Of a DNA stretch of 64,000 bases, positions 46,340 to 59,440 are shown piece after piece. The notes below the pieces were generated by a model. It was not told the DNA's origin. It saw nothing but the letters and a program-made list of their open reading frames with translations, and did not search any database. Where the stretch lies: positions 36,990,283 through 37,054,282 of the forward strand of contig OU612066.1 of assembly GCA_914767715.1 (NCBI GenBank). Direction: 5' to 3'. Made by a program: the position numbers and the translations under genes. Each line of letters begins with the position of its first letter. The stretch's first letter is position 1. Source of the stretch: Membranipora membranacea (lineage: Eukaryota > Bryozoa > Gymnolaemata > Cheilostomatida > Membraniporidae).

Positions 46340-46745
46340 TACGGACATTCCAATAATGATTCTGCTGCCACTCTGACCTTAAATTACATTCGGGGGAAAC
46401 AGCTCCCACTACATGTCTCTCAATTCAATAATCGATCATTGGAAAGCATGAGAGGTGGCATGGCTTCAAAATAACAGCAGTGGCTGGCAGTTTTAAATGG
46501 GCTAGTATCGTTTAAAAGGGAATTGGGTTGAAGTCCATGGACTTTCGATGTGTTCAATATTGATTCTGCTGGAACTCCGACCTTAAATTACTTTTGGGGG
46601 AGACAACTCCAACAACACATCTCTTCATTCAATAATCTACAATTAGACTGCATGAGAAGTGGCGTAGCGTCAAAAGAACAGCAGTGGCTGGAAGTTATAA
46701 ATGGGCTAGCATCGTTTAAAGGGAATTGTGTTGAATTGTGTTAGT
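46340..46745 (+). repeat. Two tandem copies of the ~200-bp repeat, unit B
   Basis: Counterpart of 6205-6590 with the same two diverged units. The second unit is open for 64 codons (46550-46744; TPTLNYFWGRQ, KEQQWLEVINGLASFKGN), but nothing supports it as a gene. Confidence 0.55.
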
Positions 46746-46965
46746 AAGAATGAACTAAGTCCTTGTGCTCCTGTCATCTAAGCTATCAAAAATATGTCCT
46801 TGTGCCTAGCCATAAAACGGAATAATGACCTGTTTATCAGTTACCAGGTTAGCTTGTTGAATTATCTGATGTGGTATAGCATATATAGTTGAGTTGAGTG
46901 TGGTTATGGCAAATGCAATATCACACTATTACATAAAAAATGTTATTGATAATCAAAACTGCTAA

Positions 46966-47690
46966 ATATAATAATAATACAGTTTATTTATGAAACGCTC
47001 AATAAAATTGTTAATACAATAAAACAATGATTTCTAAGCGTTGTACAAAATAAAATGTGAGATAAAATATTCGGTGTAGAATAATAAAAAATAAAATAAA
47101 AGTGTACATAAAATCTGACAATGAGTTAACGGAAGGATGAAATTATAGTAACTTCTAATAAAATACATGTATGTACACATTATATTTAGTTAAATATGGC
47201 CACCTGCCAGGCAAAAACAGGCAACCAGCCAGGCTAAAATTAAACATTATAAGTAGATTTAAATAAGAAGGTTTTTAGTTTGGATTTGAAGAGGGAAGTT
47301 GAAGAGATGTCTCGGAGATCAGGTTGGAGGGAATTCCAGACTTTGGGCAGAGTGATGAGTAGGGAGCGATCCCCAACGGTTGAGAGTTTGCTTGAGAAAG
47401 TAGAAACGAGTGTGTTCGATGAGTTGTTGCGAGTGTTGCCAATATGCTTAGATGGTGAAAAAGGACCTGAGAGATATGTTGGGATTGTTGTTGGATGGTG
47501 CACAACTTTATGAGCCATGACACCTATCTTGAACATTGATTGTGATGTGATAGGGAGCCAGTGGAGTGTAAATCTGGCTTCCGTGGCTGAGGTGTAGTGA
47601 TTGCCCCCAGTCAAGCATTTCGCACAGGGATTCTGTATTGTTTGTAATCGGGAAATGACAGTTTTAGGTATAAAAGCAATATCTGAAATA
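46966..47690 (-). mobile_element. 5'-truncated LINE, C-terminal part, inserted in unit B
   Basis: The minus-strand frame 47719-47240 reads VISRLQTIQNPCAKCLTGG, RFTLHWLPITSQSMFKIGVM, VGDRSLLITLPKVWNSLQPD and STSLFKSKLKTFLF, the very common C-terminal end of animal CR1/L2-type LINE proteins. Its 3' end is an (ATA)n tract near 46966. Unit A is continuous at the matching point (7305-7320), so this is a post-duplication insertion. Confidence 0.88.
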
Positions 47691-48105
47691 AGATATAAAA
47701 TGTCTGAACTTGTCAACACAGCGCCTGAGACATTGACTCAAATTTCTATGTTGGATGGCAATGAGCCGGTGCTATGACGTCAATGTTCATAATAAGAGTA
47801 AATACTCAAGAAATTATTCTCAGCTGACCAGATCAGTTTGGCATTATCATGGGCGTCCAACAGGTGGGTGATTATGTCATCAGATCATAACATCATACAA
47901 CTGACAAAAATGGAGAAACTCTGATAAATCTAACTATGAATTATTTGCAAACTATCCAGTCCTCTTCAAACAAGAAATAGATCACAATTGTATTCATCTT
48001 AAGAAAGGCATACTAGAACAAGTATCATTGGTAACAGGCATGGCCAGTATACAAATTATATAATAAAGAAAAAAACAGAAGCTACACAATCTTATATAAA
48101 TTTAG
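47691..48105. other. ~415-bp block absent from unit A
   Basis: Following the LINE, this block separates sequence that is nearly contiguous in unit A around 7335-7345. It has no clear terminal repeats or gene. Confidence 0.4.
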
Positions 48106-48410
48106 TGATTACAGAATATCAAGCAAAGAAAAAATAATTATTGAAAAATATTCCTTGCCTGTTATCCTTATCAGCAGCACTAAGCAACTAATCACGTAAT
48201 AACTAAAAAAAGTAACGGAATAAAATATTAATATAAGATAAACTTTCATCTCGGAATCCAATCAAGATGGATGAAAATTAATTTATATGTTTTTTGCAGG
48301 CTAAATTTATTCAACCATACAATAAATGATTTTCTCTGATGGCAAAGTTGAGCAGCATATACAGTATGTGTCATATTTAAATTTTCCCTAAGAAGAAATG
48401 ATTAAGTCAG

Positions 48411-48416
48411 TTTATT
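48411..48416 (-). promoter_or_regulatory. Candidate poly(A) signal of GBP-like gene B
   Basis: Minus-strand AATAAA lies 74 bases after the stop at 48490, the same spacing as in copy A. Confidence 0.5.
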
Positions 48417-48489
48417 TTATAACCTTCACACTATTGTTTCATCTTGTAAATGAGTCATTCCGCTCAGTTGTTTCATCGAAAAATCAAGT

Positions 48490-51400
48490 TCATTCACTTA
48501 GTTCCTCATCTGACTCATTAGCTGTTACCACGGCATAAACTGCTAGAGGAGGGACCCATAAAGGAGCAGTAGCAATACCCACCAACCCAGCTGCTAAACC
48601 AGCAATACCGAGCCCAACTTTCTTCAACCCTTTGAGGAAAGGGTTGCCCCGCCTGACATTTAACTCTTCTTCCGCTAGGGCATGAGCCATTTTCAACTCT
48701 TCGGCTGCCTTTGTCTCAGCCTCTTTTGCAGCTGCAACCTTTCTCTCATAATCTTCTTTAGCTTTCTTTTCTGCCTCTTTCATCTCGTTCTCGATCTTTT
48801 GTAGTTCCGAAGCAAGCTTTTCAAGCAGGATAATCTTCTCTTTTCCAACTTTCTCCGTTTCTTTCCTAAGTTGATCACTCTTTGGCGGACGAGGTGGTTT
48901 TTCTTCATCTTCTGCAATCCTAGTTGACATGTGATTATCAGGCTCAGAAGTCACTGCTGTTACTGTCTGGTTTCTATAGAATAAATCATATAGAGATGCT
49001 CTCTTAATTGTATCACTGACCAGAGTAAAAGAATAAAATGAATTACAAATATGTGCCACTTATTCTTACCTTTTCTGACTTATATTGCAAATATAGAGTT
49101 AGCTATTATTAACTGAAGCTGTATGATATGAACAGCTAGCATATAATTTATGCTAGCTGTTCATATCATACGAATGTCTAGTATCAGTTGTGACTTGATT
49201 TTGGCTACTTCATATGGTTCTATGAGGCTCATTATATCAGAAAGGAAATTGAAAGAAAAGAATAAGCAATGACTTAAAATATAGCAGAATTGAAATTTTG
49301 ATTTCGTTCCCCGCACATTTATCACCTTCACACATAAAAAGTTACTTAATTTTCAATTACATAGTTTCCAGCTCGCTTTGAAACTACTGATCAAATTTCC
49401 CACCAGAGTGTTGCTGCAACTTTACATACTTTGCATTATCATTGTCAGAAGAGCTAGCATTCTTATTCTCTGATTCTCTTTGACCCATTTCCTCTGTACT
49501 GACAGAAATTTCTTCTGCTTTGCTGTTTACTTCTTCCTCCAACTTGATTTTCTCCAAACGGACGACCTCATAATCCTCTCGACGCTGTTTTGCTCTCCGG
49601 TCAATAGATTCCTTGAATTTCTGTGCCAGCTTGGTCTTTTTCTCAGCCTGGTTACGAGCTTTCACAGCTTTGACTTGTTGCTCTATCTTCTGAAGATTGG
49701 CCATTTTGAGCTGGTCAAGGATACCAAGAAATCTCCTGCATATGAGAAGGTAAGTTCAATATGGATGATGGATACTGATGTATATGGTGAGCATAATATG
49801 TAATACTTCCTCCCAATATGCATAGAAAAGAGAAAAACATCTACATATGCTGTCGTTTTATAAAATCTGGCAGCAAATAACCTGATCAGTGCATCAACTT
49901 ATATACATACCCATATGCTTCTGTAACACCAAATTTGTGCAGCCCATATTTCTTGTCATATATGTCTTTAGTTGCTGACCATACCTCATCAAACTTTGCT
50001 CTTGTCTCTGTGGTAGGGGGCTCACTGTTCATAAATTCGTCTGTAATAACCTTTGTGAACAGAAAAAAAAAGAGACATTAAATTCACAAAATGGTTAAAG
50101 AATTTCAACAGAAGTTTCCTTCAATTGAAATTATTGGTATGTGAGGAGTAGTTTTGTATATCCACAGACTAAGCCTTATGACAAGGGGAAAGCTCTTGTG
50201 AGCTTCGGCATGGCACTGACATATTACCTTATTTAGCTCAGTGTCAAAAAAAGTGATTGCAGCGTTGAAAGCTCTGTAGGCCAGTGTCTCCTTAAGAGAG
50301 GCCTCAGGAGAGCTAATAGAGAATCCTGATTCTCTAATCCTGTGTCCAAGTTTCTACAAATACATCATTTTCCAAATTGAAATTTTCCTCAAAGTTGAGG
50401 GACATTGGCACTGTTTAGATGTATTATGTAAAAAATTTGACACTGCTGAATTTTTAGGTAGCAAAGAACATGGGGAATATTATACGCAATTTTTGTATCT
50501 TAGAATTGCTTTATTTCAAATAGCTGCCTCACAGCGTAACACAAACTTGTTACCATACGCCAAGATAAATCCAATTCTTCCAGAAACTAATGGATAAAGT
50601 AATAAAATTAATTATGATAACTTTCAATGCTAGTTTAATCATATCAATTTGTCTTACAATCCACATGTCATTACCTCAAACTCATCAATGACAACAGATC
50701 CCAATGGCAGATGCCTATCTTCATCTTGGTTGCAAAATATCTCATCAAACAATTCCTTAGCTGCATCCAAAAATTCTGATTCAATATCTGCAATATCAAA
50801 AAGAAAGTTTTTTAAATTGATAAATGATTATTTTAATTTTTTTTTTATTGATAAAGATAGAATGCTGTCCGTTTGACTATGAAGCAGATTCATGTATTTT
50901 TGGCTTAACCACTGGGAAAAGGTAAATCTTATTTAATTTCTTATTTTTGGGTTACAGATAACTAAATTTTTTGCTACTGTGTATGGGGTGTTACTAACAG
51001 TTAGCAGACCACATGTGATGATGGTGGGAAGGAGGTTTAGTTTGCATCGCAAAATTAGAAAATACTTTTCCCTATTCGCCTTTCGAGACTTCTCTACAAA
51101 AAATCAGGTCCATCAGGCGTTTAACATACTTGAATCATTCAGACTTACCAGAAACATGCAGTGAACAACGGTTCTTCCCTGACTTGTAGTCTTCCTCATC
51201 TGATTTTGTAACCTTGGGCCCTGGATGAGGCAAAGCATAGGTAGATACCTTCCTGAATGCTTGCATTATACCTTTACCCGCCTGTTTAACTTCTTCTGAA
51301 GTTCTTGAATCTGAAATCTATATGTGAGGGAATTGATTATTACTCTGTTGCTTTCTGTGACTGGTTTCAATATAGTGAGTGAAACTGACATACACGGGGT

Positions 51401-54400
51401 TCCCTTATGCTAACTATAGGAATATTTGTCAAGTAGCATGTGAGAAGTCCGTAGCAACAAAACAGCAGAAGGCGGAGGTTATTTTATGCCATTGACTTGT
51501 TGCCTTTTATAAATATCATCATCACTTTTAATGAAGACAAGCTCCATCATTTTCTGAAGATAACAACAATAAATGAATTGTTCTATTTTAGAGAAGGGAC
51601 ATCTAGAAATTACATAGTGCATAGTAGTATTTGGATGGGTAAGCATTTAGCAAGCATTATAAAGGGAAGTCAATAAAGAGACATTTGCCAGTCTCATAAG
51701 CAAAACAAAAAAGAGAAGAGCCTATGAGATAAGACTAACATGAAGTACATTTTTTGATGTTTTGATTATTTGAATGTTTGTACAAGGTTACATTCTCACT
51801 CACCAAATCCTCAAAGTCCTTCTCCGGCTGTTTTCCGTAATTATCATCACAATCCCAATTTCTCTGTAGGTATACAAGCCTGTCAAACAAAGAACTCCCT
51901 GTTTCAGAACTCTCTGCCTCTTCTTCTGTCAAAGCTTCTGCGTATGACGTACACATCTGGAAATAGGGTCAGGAGGTCCTTGATAAGTTCGACTCAATTT
52001 CAGTGCTGAGAAAGAGGACCCAGCTGAATTTTTATGCGGATTCGGCTTGTTACCAATCTTCTCCTCAATCTCCTCATACTCGTTGAAACAATTTAAATGA
52101 GGGTCGATAAAATTTGTATAATGATACAGATATTGAGGAATGAAGCTTGAGTACTGAGATTGGCAGGGAGAATTCATGATTACCTTCAACCTGAATAAAT
52201 CATCAGAGGTCATTTGTCCCTTCAAATTGACAATCTGTACATTAGACATCTGTAGGCTAATATATGTTATCAGAGTATCAAGAGTTGTGTTACTTTGTCT
52301 GACATCACCGGTCCCCTGGCAGTCCAGGAGCAGAACTGAAATCTGAAACATGTTCATTCATTAGGGTTGAATTCAGTGTTGATATATTATAAACTTGAAT
52401 GATTTCTACACTTTTCCTAGTACCATAGAGGGATACACGCTACTTTCCCAACGTCATTTTGCCACCTCCGGTTAACCCACCTAGCCGTTATCCCACCAGG
52501 ATATTTTCCCACCAAGTCATGCTCCCACTTGGATGATTTCCCACCCTGCCATTTTACAGACCTAGACACCAATCCATTTTCCCACCTGGACATTTTCTCA
52601 ACAAATCATGTTCTTATTAGGCCATTTTCCTAACAAGCCATTGTCCCTCAAAGACAAATGCCCACCAAATCCAACAAGAATATCAACCACTGTTATTTGT
52701 CCCATCAATATAATACACACAGTTTACAAGCTAAGCCATTCACTTTTTATGATCAAATGGACAGAACCTAAATTGATGAGACTAGACTTCACCATTAGGA
52801 CATTTTTCCACTGGTTATTAAGCTTACCCATGTGTAATGCGCCTCATGGCGTTTGGTAAATTTTGTTATACAATTTACAACCTATATCAATCAATCAACC
52901 AACAAATAATTTAGAATCCAATCAAAGTTATCATCCTGTGGGCTAATCTCAAAGACCCAGCAGATGATGGGTCTTTATAGTTTTTACCCTCATTTCATTT
53001 CAAATGAATCACTTAGCAACTTATCTCGCACCACACCATGACTTAACCTCAGATATACATACATAGATTGACGATATCTCACAGAGGTGTTTCTATTTTC
53101 AAAATAGTTGGGCGGACAGTCTGTATTGGTTGGGCATTAATGAATGAGAAAAGGTTTTTTGATTGGCGATCAGAAAAATTATTGACTGATGGTCGTGATA
53201 CGAGTGGCATTGATTGGCTGACCACTTTTTTGTTGGATTGGCACTTTGGAAAAATGGACTTGGCTGGACTCTTTTCAGCCTTGGTCAGTTAGAAAAATCT
53301 CTTTGGCAAGCAGAACAGAATATTTTGCCTGCTAAATGACTGACAGACAAGCACAAATCGGAAACATGACCGAATTACACCTCTGCTTTATCAATCCATG
53401 ATGACATTATATAATTTTGGATTTCGATAAAAGACTTGCGACCACAGATAGAAAGACTTGATTAACCCTAAAAATTATTGCAAATTTTTCACACTCAAAC
53501 TAGCAAGAGGAAACTTCTTTTTTTCAACCTTGTGCCTACTCCTCAAGCGCAATATCAAGCTTCAGTCCTATTATTTTCAGGAGATGTGCTTGCTGTTCTA
53601 CCATGGAAAGTAAATATTGTATCATATTCACCTGACTTCCATCTTTTCTCTTTAACAAAAACGGCTCTCTCCACATCCATACTCCATTTGTGACAGCTTC
53701 TTTCGATCTAGCCCAGGCAATACCTTTGATCGGCAGATTAGAGTTTGACCATTCATCTGAGTTTCCCTGTGTATTGTATTGAAATTTTTATTATAATGTC
53801 CCTTATGTTTAGTGTGTGCGGAATCAAGCTGGAATATTCGAAATTCGCACCCATTAATATGAAATGGCCCTGCAAAGTTTGTATACTGGAATTGTATCAT
53901 GATACAAACTGCTGATGATGACTTGGCAATTCGATTGTTTGAAATATTATTAGAGCCCTCTTTCTTGCTGAAATATTCAGTCAACTCGGTAAAAGAAAAG
54001 CCCTCTTTCATAAATCTTTGTATGCTTCAAACAAAACCAAACAAAACACACCCGGCCCCAGCCCTGCAATGCAGGCTTTGATTTGAGATTCTTAGCCTAA
54101 GATCTGCTTAACAAAACTGAAGGACTTTCTCATAAAACAATCGATAGAAGGATTGAAGTGATTACAATTGGTCATCACCGCGTTTTTGGCTCACCTGTGA
54201 CTGCAAATGATTGAGGTATGTTGTCATCAAATTGAGGAAGAATGATTTTCCAGACCGAAATTCTCCTGATATTGATACAACCATGAGTGGACAGTTTTCT
54301 CTCCCGTCCAGGGCTTTGCTCAGGATCTTGTCCTCTAGCTTTGGTTTGATGTTATGACCTTTCTCACTAACATCTGGTAAGGATATTACTTTCACAGTGT

Positions 54401-57400
54401 GAGCATATGTAAGGGCCTAAAAGTAAACAAAGAAGAACAATATGGTGTCTTTTAAATTTGACGAGATCAGAATACTATCACGCCTGATTTTACATCGAAA
54501 GAGCTGAGGGAAGTTATGCGCATTGTCCGAAGCTGACAAAAGCAGACAAAACCTAAGTACTCCTATTGCTTGTAAGCTGGGGTTTAACACACTCACTTTG
54601 TTTTGTGGAGTTTGCCAGCATTTAATTCCTTTGTTTAGAGTCCTTGTAAGGATTAGATGGATTGTTGAACCCACAAACGTCGCAAACGTCAAAACGTCGC
54701 AATCTAGCGTTCCACTAACGTCGCAATCCAAATAACGTCGCAATGAAGGGTTTTAAACGTCGCAATAGCTCGAACCCACTAACGTTGCCAATGTCGCAAC
54801 TCAACAAAAATACAAAGTTGTCTTCTCATGTGATGCAAATTGGTGATGATGATATGTTGCAAGAAGTAGAAAGGAGCATACAAACTGCAAAACACGGTGG
54901 GGAATTGAATATCAACATTATATATTGTGCCATGCATAATTGCTGTGTATTTTTCGGGTTATTTGAATCATTTGTTCACTTTCTAGGGTCGTTTATTGTT
55001 ACCTCAGAATCCATTAATGCTGCCATAAATTGGTGCTAATCAAGATTTAGCACAAATAAGGCAAATATCTGCATACATGTCAAGCTTGAAAATGAAATAT
55101 ACTGTCATGTTTGATATAGGCTATACTTAAAGTTGTTAAGAGGCTTTTACATTACTTGAAATACCATGAATGTTAAATCTTTTATGCATGAATCCCTTAA
55201 TCTCTTTATGACTTACCCTTTATCTACTGAATAAGGAATTTTTACTTCATTCCCAAGATGCAACTTTATGGTGTTATGGTAGGATAATAAAACCTCAACA
55301 GGGTACCATAGGAACCATTAGCATACAATAGGATGTGTCATTACACCTTGCATTGCGTAACGGCAATTGTATTTTCGTCACTAGAATTATATGCAGTTTG
55401 TAAACTCAAATCCTGGGTTATGGACAAGAGACCTTGACAGTGGGTCAATGATAGTGCAGTTGAAAATTTACAGAATTTGTTAATGGTCATGGTTATGAAA
55501 TAAATGGGCTTCCCTATAAAATTCAAGTCAAATTATAATTGGCCTCAATATACTTTGGTAATTCCATAGATATGCATTATGGGAACCGTTAACCTCTTAA
55601 ATTTTATTGAATTTGTTATTGTATACTCTCTGAAAGAGAAGTCTTCAAAGTGCAACATCCTGCAAAACCATGGCAAACAGTGGCCTTTCTTGACAAGCAT
55701 TGCTGGAAGGAGAGGGGAACCCCTCCGACAAATCTTGTCAAGACAGGGTAAGGGACCAGCAGATGAAATTTTTTTAGATATCGTGATTTGCTTGTTTAGT
55801 AATGAAATCAATTTAAAACAATTGCAGCTCAACTATGCCTGGGTACCCAAAGACTATTATCCTACCTCTAAAAATTCAACCTGCTTTTGCCTATCTAGCC
55901 AGCAAGTTAAGCAGTATCTATCTATTCTACCTATACATACAGTGGGCTGCCTATACTATCTATTCAGTGGTATGGAGGAGGGTCAATGAATAAAATAATA
56001 AAGAGCTACTTATTATCCATATTGATAAATAAATCTAACATGGTCGGCCAGCACCTATATCATAGATATATATTATATATAAGACAAAACATTCTCATGG
56101 CACACGGTATTGTCTAGGAACACAGGTTTTTGGTTCCATTGATCAAACTAAAATTAACTCAATAAACACGCTCGGGGCTCTCAGATGGTTGTTCATGTGC
56201 ATCTGTTTGTAATCAAGGTTCATCAATGTTAAGCCAGGGGGAATGGATGAACTTTCTACCATACCATTTTATTTCATAAGCGGAATGTAGAAAATATGTT
56301 ATGAGTCATTCTCTTTTACTTTGTGAGGAAACAACTCCCAACAAATTGAAAATTGAAAAATTACATGGTACATGGTATATAAAAAAAGTTTGACTTTATT
56401 TATCTGGGAAATCCAAAGCGTTGAATCATGGGAAGGCTGTGCAATTTGATGGATTAAGGTCAGGTCAGCAAGAGGAAAAAATATAGCACTCAATCCAACT
56501 GTGTCAACACCTCTTGACAAGTTCAATCTTTGGCTAAATCAAACATTAAGGTACATCACAAATTGGTATGTCACTATATCTGCTAGATAGTGATAAGCAT
56601 CCCTTTTATGACAGCATTAATGGATTTTGAGGTAACAAAAAACGACCCTAGGAAGTGAAAAAATGATTCAAATAACCTGGAAAATACTCAACAATTATCC
56701 ATAGCACAATATATAATGTTGATATTCAATTCCTTACCGTGTATTGAAGTTTGTATGCTCCTTTCTACTTCTCGCAACATATCTTCATCACCAATTTGCA
56801 TCAAATGAGAAGACAACTTAGTATTTTCGTTGAGTTGCGACATTTGCGGCGTTTGTGGGTTTGCGACGTTTAAAAAACCTTTCGTTGCGACGTTTTTTGG
56901 ATTGTGACATTAGTGGAACTCTAGATTGCGACGTTTTGACATTTGCGACGTTTGTGGGTTCAACAGGGATTAAGTGATGATTAGCAAATTGCTCGGGGTA
57001 GAAGGCTAAGCGGGATTATGCCTTCAAAACTCAAATTAAAGTAGTTTAATATCTACAGGGTAAAAAATCAAAGTGAGTCTTAGTTAGATCTAAGGCATTA
57101 CAAACATAGGATTAACCGCTTGGCCATCGCATAAAAGGCAGGCAGAGCGAGACAGGAGATCACAGTCAGCCCACTGGCTGTAGCGCAAACAAGTCCTGCC
57201 ATGAGGAGGTTGTACTAGAGAAGGCCCCGTAACAGGGCTTGACACATGGTTTCTAGCTGAAGACCTGTGTGTTGTGCAGTGGTACGCGCACCACTGTATG
57301 TTGTATCTCAGCCAACCTTAGTCAAGAGGCCATCCATCTTAACGGCTCATTTTGACAGGTAGATATGCTAACAAAATAAACAAGATCACAACAATATTTC

Positions 57401-58582
57401 CTGGGACCATTGAATAGAGTCAATATTCGTATCTGCGGTCTGGCTGTAAAACGTTACAACAACTGACTGCTTAGAAAATAACCTAAATTTCTGTCATTAA
57501 AAAACTGCCTCCCCTTTCAATTAATCACAGCTAAAATGCAAAACACGTTGAATTTTCTTTCTACTGCTGCAACTAGTATATGAAATAGCTCTATTTTGCT
57601 TGAACGTGTGCTGATACGCTTGGGTACAAAATGGTTGGACTATGGTAGATATCATTAATGGCGATCTTTCCTGTAGTAGAAAATTAAATGAGAAATCACG
57701 CTAAGGCGCATAAAAATCTAACAGTACACACCTACTTGAAAATTCTTGATATCGATATTTACCCTCGCATATTTTAGCATGATTTAGTCAGTTCAAAATG
57801 TTTACATAATGATTTTTATCTCTTCTCTTATCCTTGAATTTGTTCAAACCTGCAGGTGGCAATCACAATATCATTTGGCCCGGGTAACCAAATTGGCTAT
57901 CATCAAATTTTCGTTTGAAGCTCTTGCCTGTGATAAGAATATTAAAGTAACTAGAAGAAATTTAGATCGTTGAGCTTAGGTTTTCGTAATTGGTTTTCTA
58001 ACTGCTTTAATCTTTTTATATCTTAACTTCTTGATCATGATGCACAGAAACACAGTGGTTCACATTGAAACAAGGAAGAAGTTTATTTATATTCAAATAC
58101 CCAAGCTATAATTTCCCACTAAATCATGTCATTCATAAAATTTTGGTATAGCAATAACTGAACCAAGGATTTCTTGAAATCCTTGACTGAACTAGTAGAT
58201 TTGCTTACTAAAAGCAAGAATGTTCCTTGCAGCAATATGACATTTACATTGTGGATGAAATAATTTACGCTTGTGCATGGAGGCTTCACTTTTGCCCCTT
58301 CAGACTTAGGCAACAGGGGCAATTAGGCGCTGATTAAGAAACTCCTCGAGTGCTTATTAACTTCACATCACTAGGTGAGCCCAATAGCCATTGCTACACA
58401 ACTGTTACATGGTTGAAATGTCTGCAGCTGAGTGAATACTGAAAGGAAAGGTGTACTCATTAGCTTACCTGGGGAAATATTTCCTTCGTAAGGTCATTGT
58501 GTAAAATGTTTTGCGCCAGTGTGTTGTTTTCAATGTAACTCCTTGCTTGATCCTTCACAGCACTTAATATATTCTTCGCCAT
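48490..58582 (-). CDS. GBP/atlastin-like large GTPase, copy B (11 exons)
   Basis: Exons on the minus strand: 58582-58469, 54416-54195, 53766-53632, 52342-52184, 51956-51804, 51317-51149, 50787-50675, 50353-50228, 50050-49911, 49735-49430, 48973-48490. Every exon has the same length and phase as in copy A except the last, which is one codon shorter, giving 706 residues. P-loop, switch I Thr, DCQG and the unusual RN (here YLQRNWDC) are all kept, as are the C-terminal coiled coil and hydrophobic segment. No stop or frame shift interrupts it, although intron 1 holds a 2.3-kb foldback element. It is likely a working paralog. Differences from A are mostly conservative (for example L to S before the LHV/SHV splice region, D to N in the linker). 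Confidence 0.88.
49121..49171. repeat. Hairpin with 23-bp perfect arms in GBP intron 10 (B)
   Basis: Arms 49121-49143 and 49149-49171 are perfect reverse complements around a 5-base loop. It is the same hairpin as at 8352-8400; the arms show almost no change between copies. Confidence 0.9.
49384..49429 (-). CDS. Alternative C-terminus by read-through of exon 10, copy B
   Basis: The same 15-codon extension beyond the exon 10 donor as in copy A, with identical residues and the stop at the same place. It would give a form without the hydrophobic C-terminal segment. Confidence 0.3.
52425..52670. repeat. Degenerate TTTTCCCACC minisatellite in GBP intron (B)
   Basis: Counterpart of the array at 11625-11870 with the same order of units and scattered base changes. 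Confidence 0.55.
54663..56965. mobile_element. 2.3-kb foldback element with ~370-bp arms and internal subrepeats
   Basis: The ends are TGTTGAACCC in inverted orientation. The left arm runs to about 55034 and the right arm from about 56600. The outer part of each arm carries about five spaced copies of acgtcgcaa. It lies in intron 1 of GBP-like gene B; copy A has no element there (14488-14505). A possible short target duplication is tggat/gggat with one mismatch. The central 1.5 kb has a 136-codon plus-strand open frame (55579-55989) that I do not recognise. Long arms with short tandem subrepeats recall foldback/TU-type DNA elements. Confidence 0.88.
58157..58192. mobile_element. 22-bp palindromic insertion with 7-bp target duplication
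   Basis: The insert 58164-58185 has 10-bp arms (caaggatttc and its complement) and a 2-base centre, flanked by actgaac at 58157-58163 and 58186-58192. Unit A has a single actgaac at 16004-16010 and no insert, so the empty site is visible. A near-identical palindrome stands at 62417-62439. Confidence 0.85.
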
Positions 58583-58604
58583 AGCACAGCCTGTTTGCAA
58601 AGTG

Positions 58605-58820
58605 TTTTTCGTAAATTTTGGTTTTGCACTTGCTCCGTTATCAGCTCCTCTATTTTGACAACCATCAAGTCATGTGAGTGAAGTTAGTGCTGCGACAGTA
58701 TCACATTGGTTTTCTCTAACATCTACTTTTGTAGCTCGTTTTATGGAAAGCTCGATGAGCTGGGTTGTGTGTTTGTTGAATCTAAGATCCATCTGTTGTC
58801 ATGCATTGAAACGTTTTAAA
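58605..58820 (-). repeat. Single 202-bp leader unit upstream of GBP-like gene B
   Basis: One copy of the unit that is present three times in A (16480-17080). The unit number thus changed after the duplication. Confidence 0.6.
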
Positions 58821-59267
58821 GAGTTTTGTAAAAGACAAAGTAATCATTGAGGATAAATCACATTGATGCATTGTATCATTGTTCAAGCACTATCTATCTG
58901 CGCTATCTAAATTGATAAAAATGCTGCGTTACTACTTTTGTAGATAGTAGAGTGTTTGCAGAATGTACTGATCTTTGGAACTGCTTCTCCAAACTCATCC
59001 TTAGCACTGCATTGACAGGTGATCCTTATCAGAAGAAATGAAGCATTATATATTTAATGTGGCTGTAAGCAATACACTGTTGAGGTTTGTTGGGTAACGG
59101 GCCTGATGAGAAAGTGGATTGTTAAGAGAATATCTAGGTGGTAAAACATCCAGGTGTGTGATTGGGGAATCATTAAGGAGCAAAAATGGCATCACGTGAA
59201 ATCATCCTGGTGGGAAAATAGCTTGGTTGGAAAATGACTTTGGGAAAACAGGGCGGATCTGCTGCTG

Positions 59268-59440
59268 ATATGACTTCCCGTTTTAAAAGAAAATTGCTAC
59301 ACTTTATTACACTCGATTATGTAGTCGCTGTATTATTATACCCATTAATACCAGAAAGCTTTCACCTCCAGACCCCAGACAGGTCACTGCTCAACACGTT
59401 TGACTAATTTTTAGTGTGATTGGTATCACGTGATATTCTG
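59268..59440. repeat. ~170-bp dispersed repeat, unit B copy
   Basis: Matches 17419-17590 in both sequence and context. It is the ancestral position; only A has the second copy. Confidence 0.75.

Noticed and set aside
55579-55989. Transposase gene inside the foldback element
   Set aside because: The 136-codon frame shows no catalytic pattern that I can recognise; listed only as an unrecognised frame.
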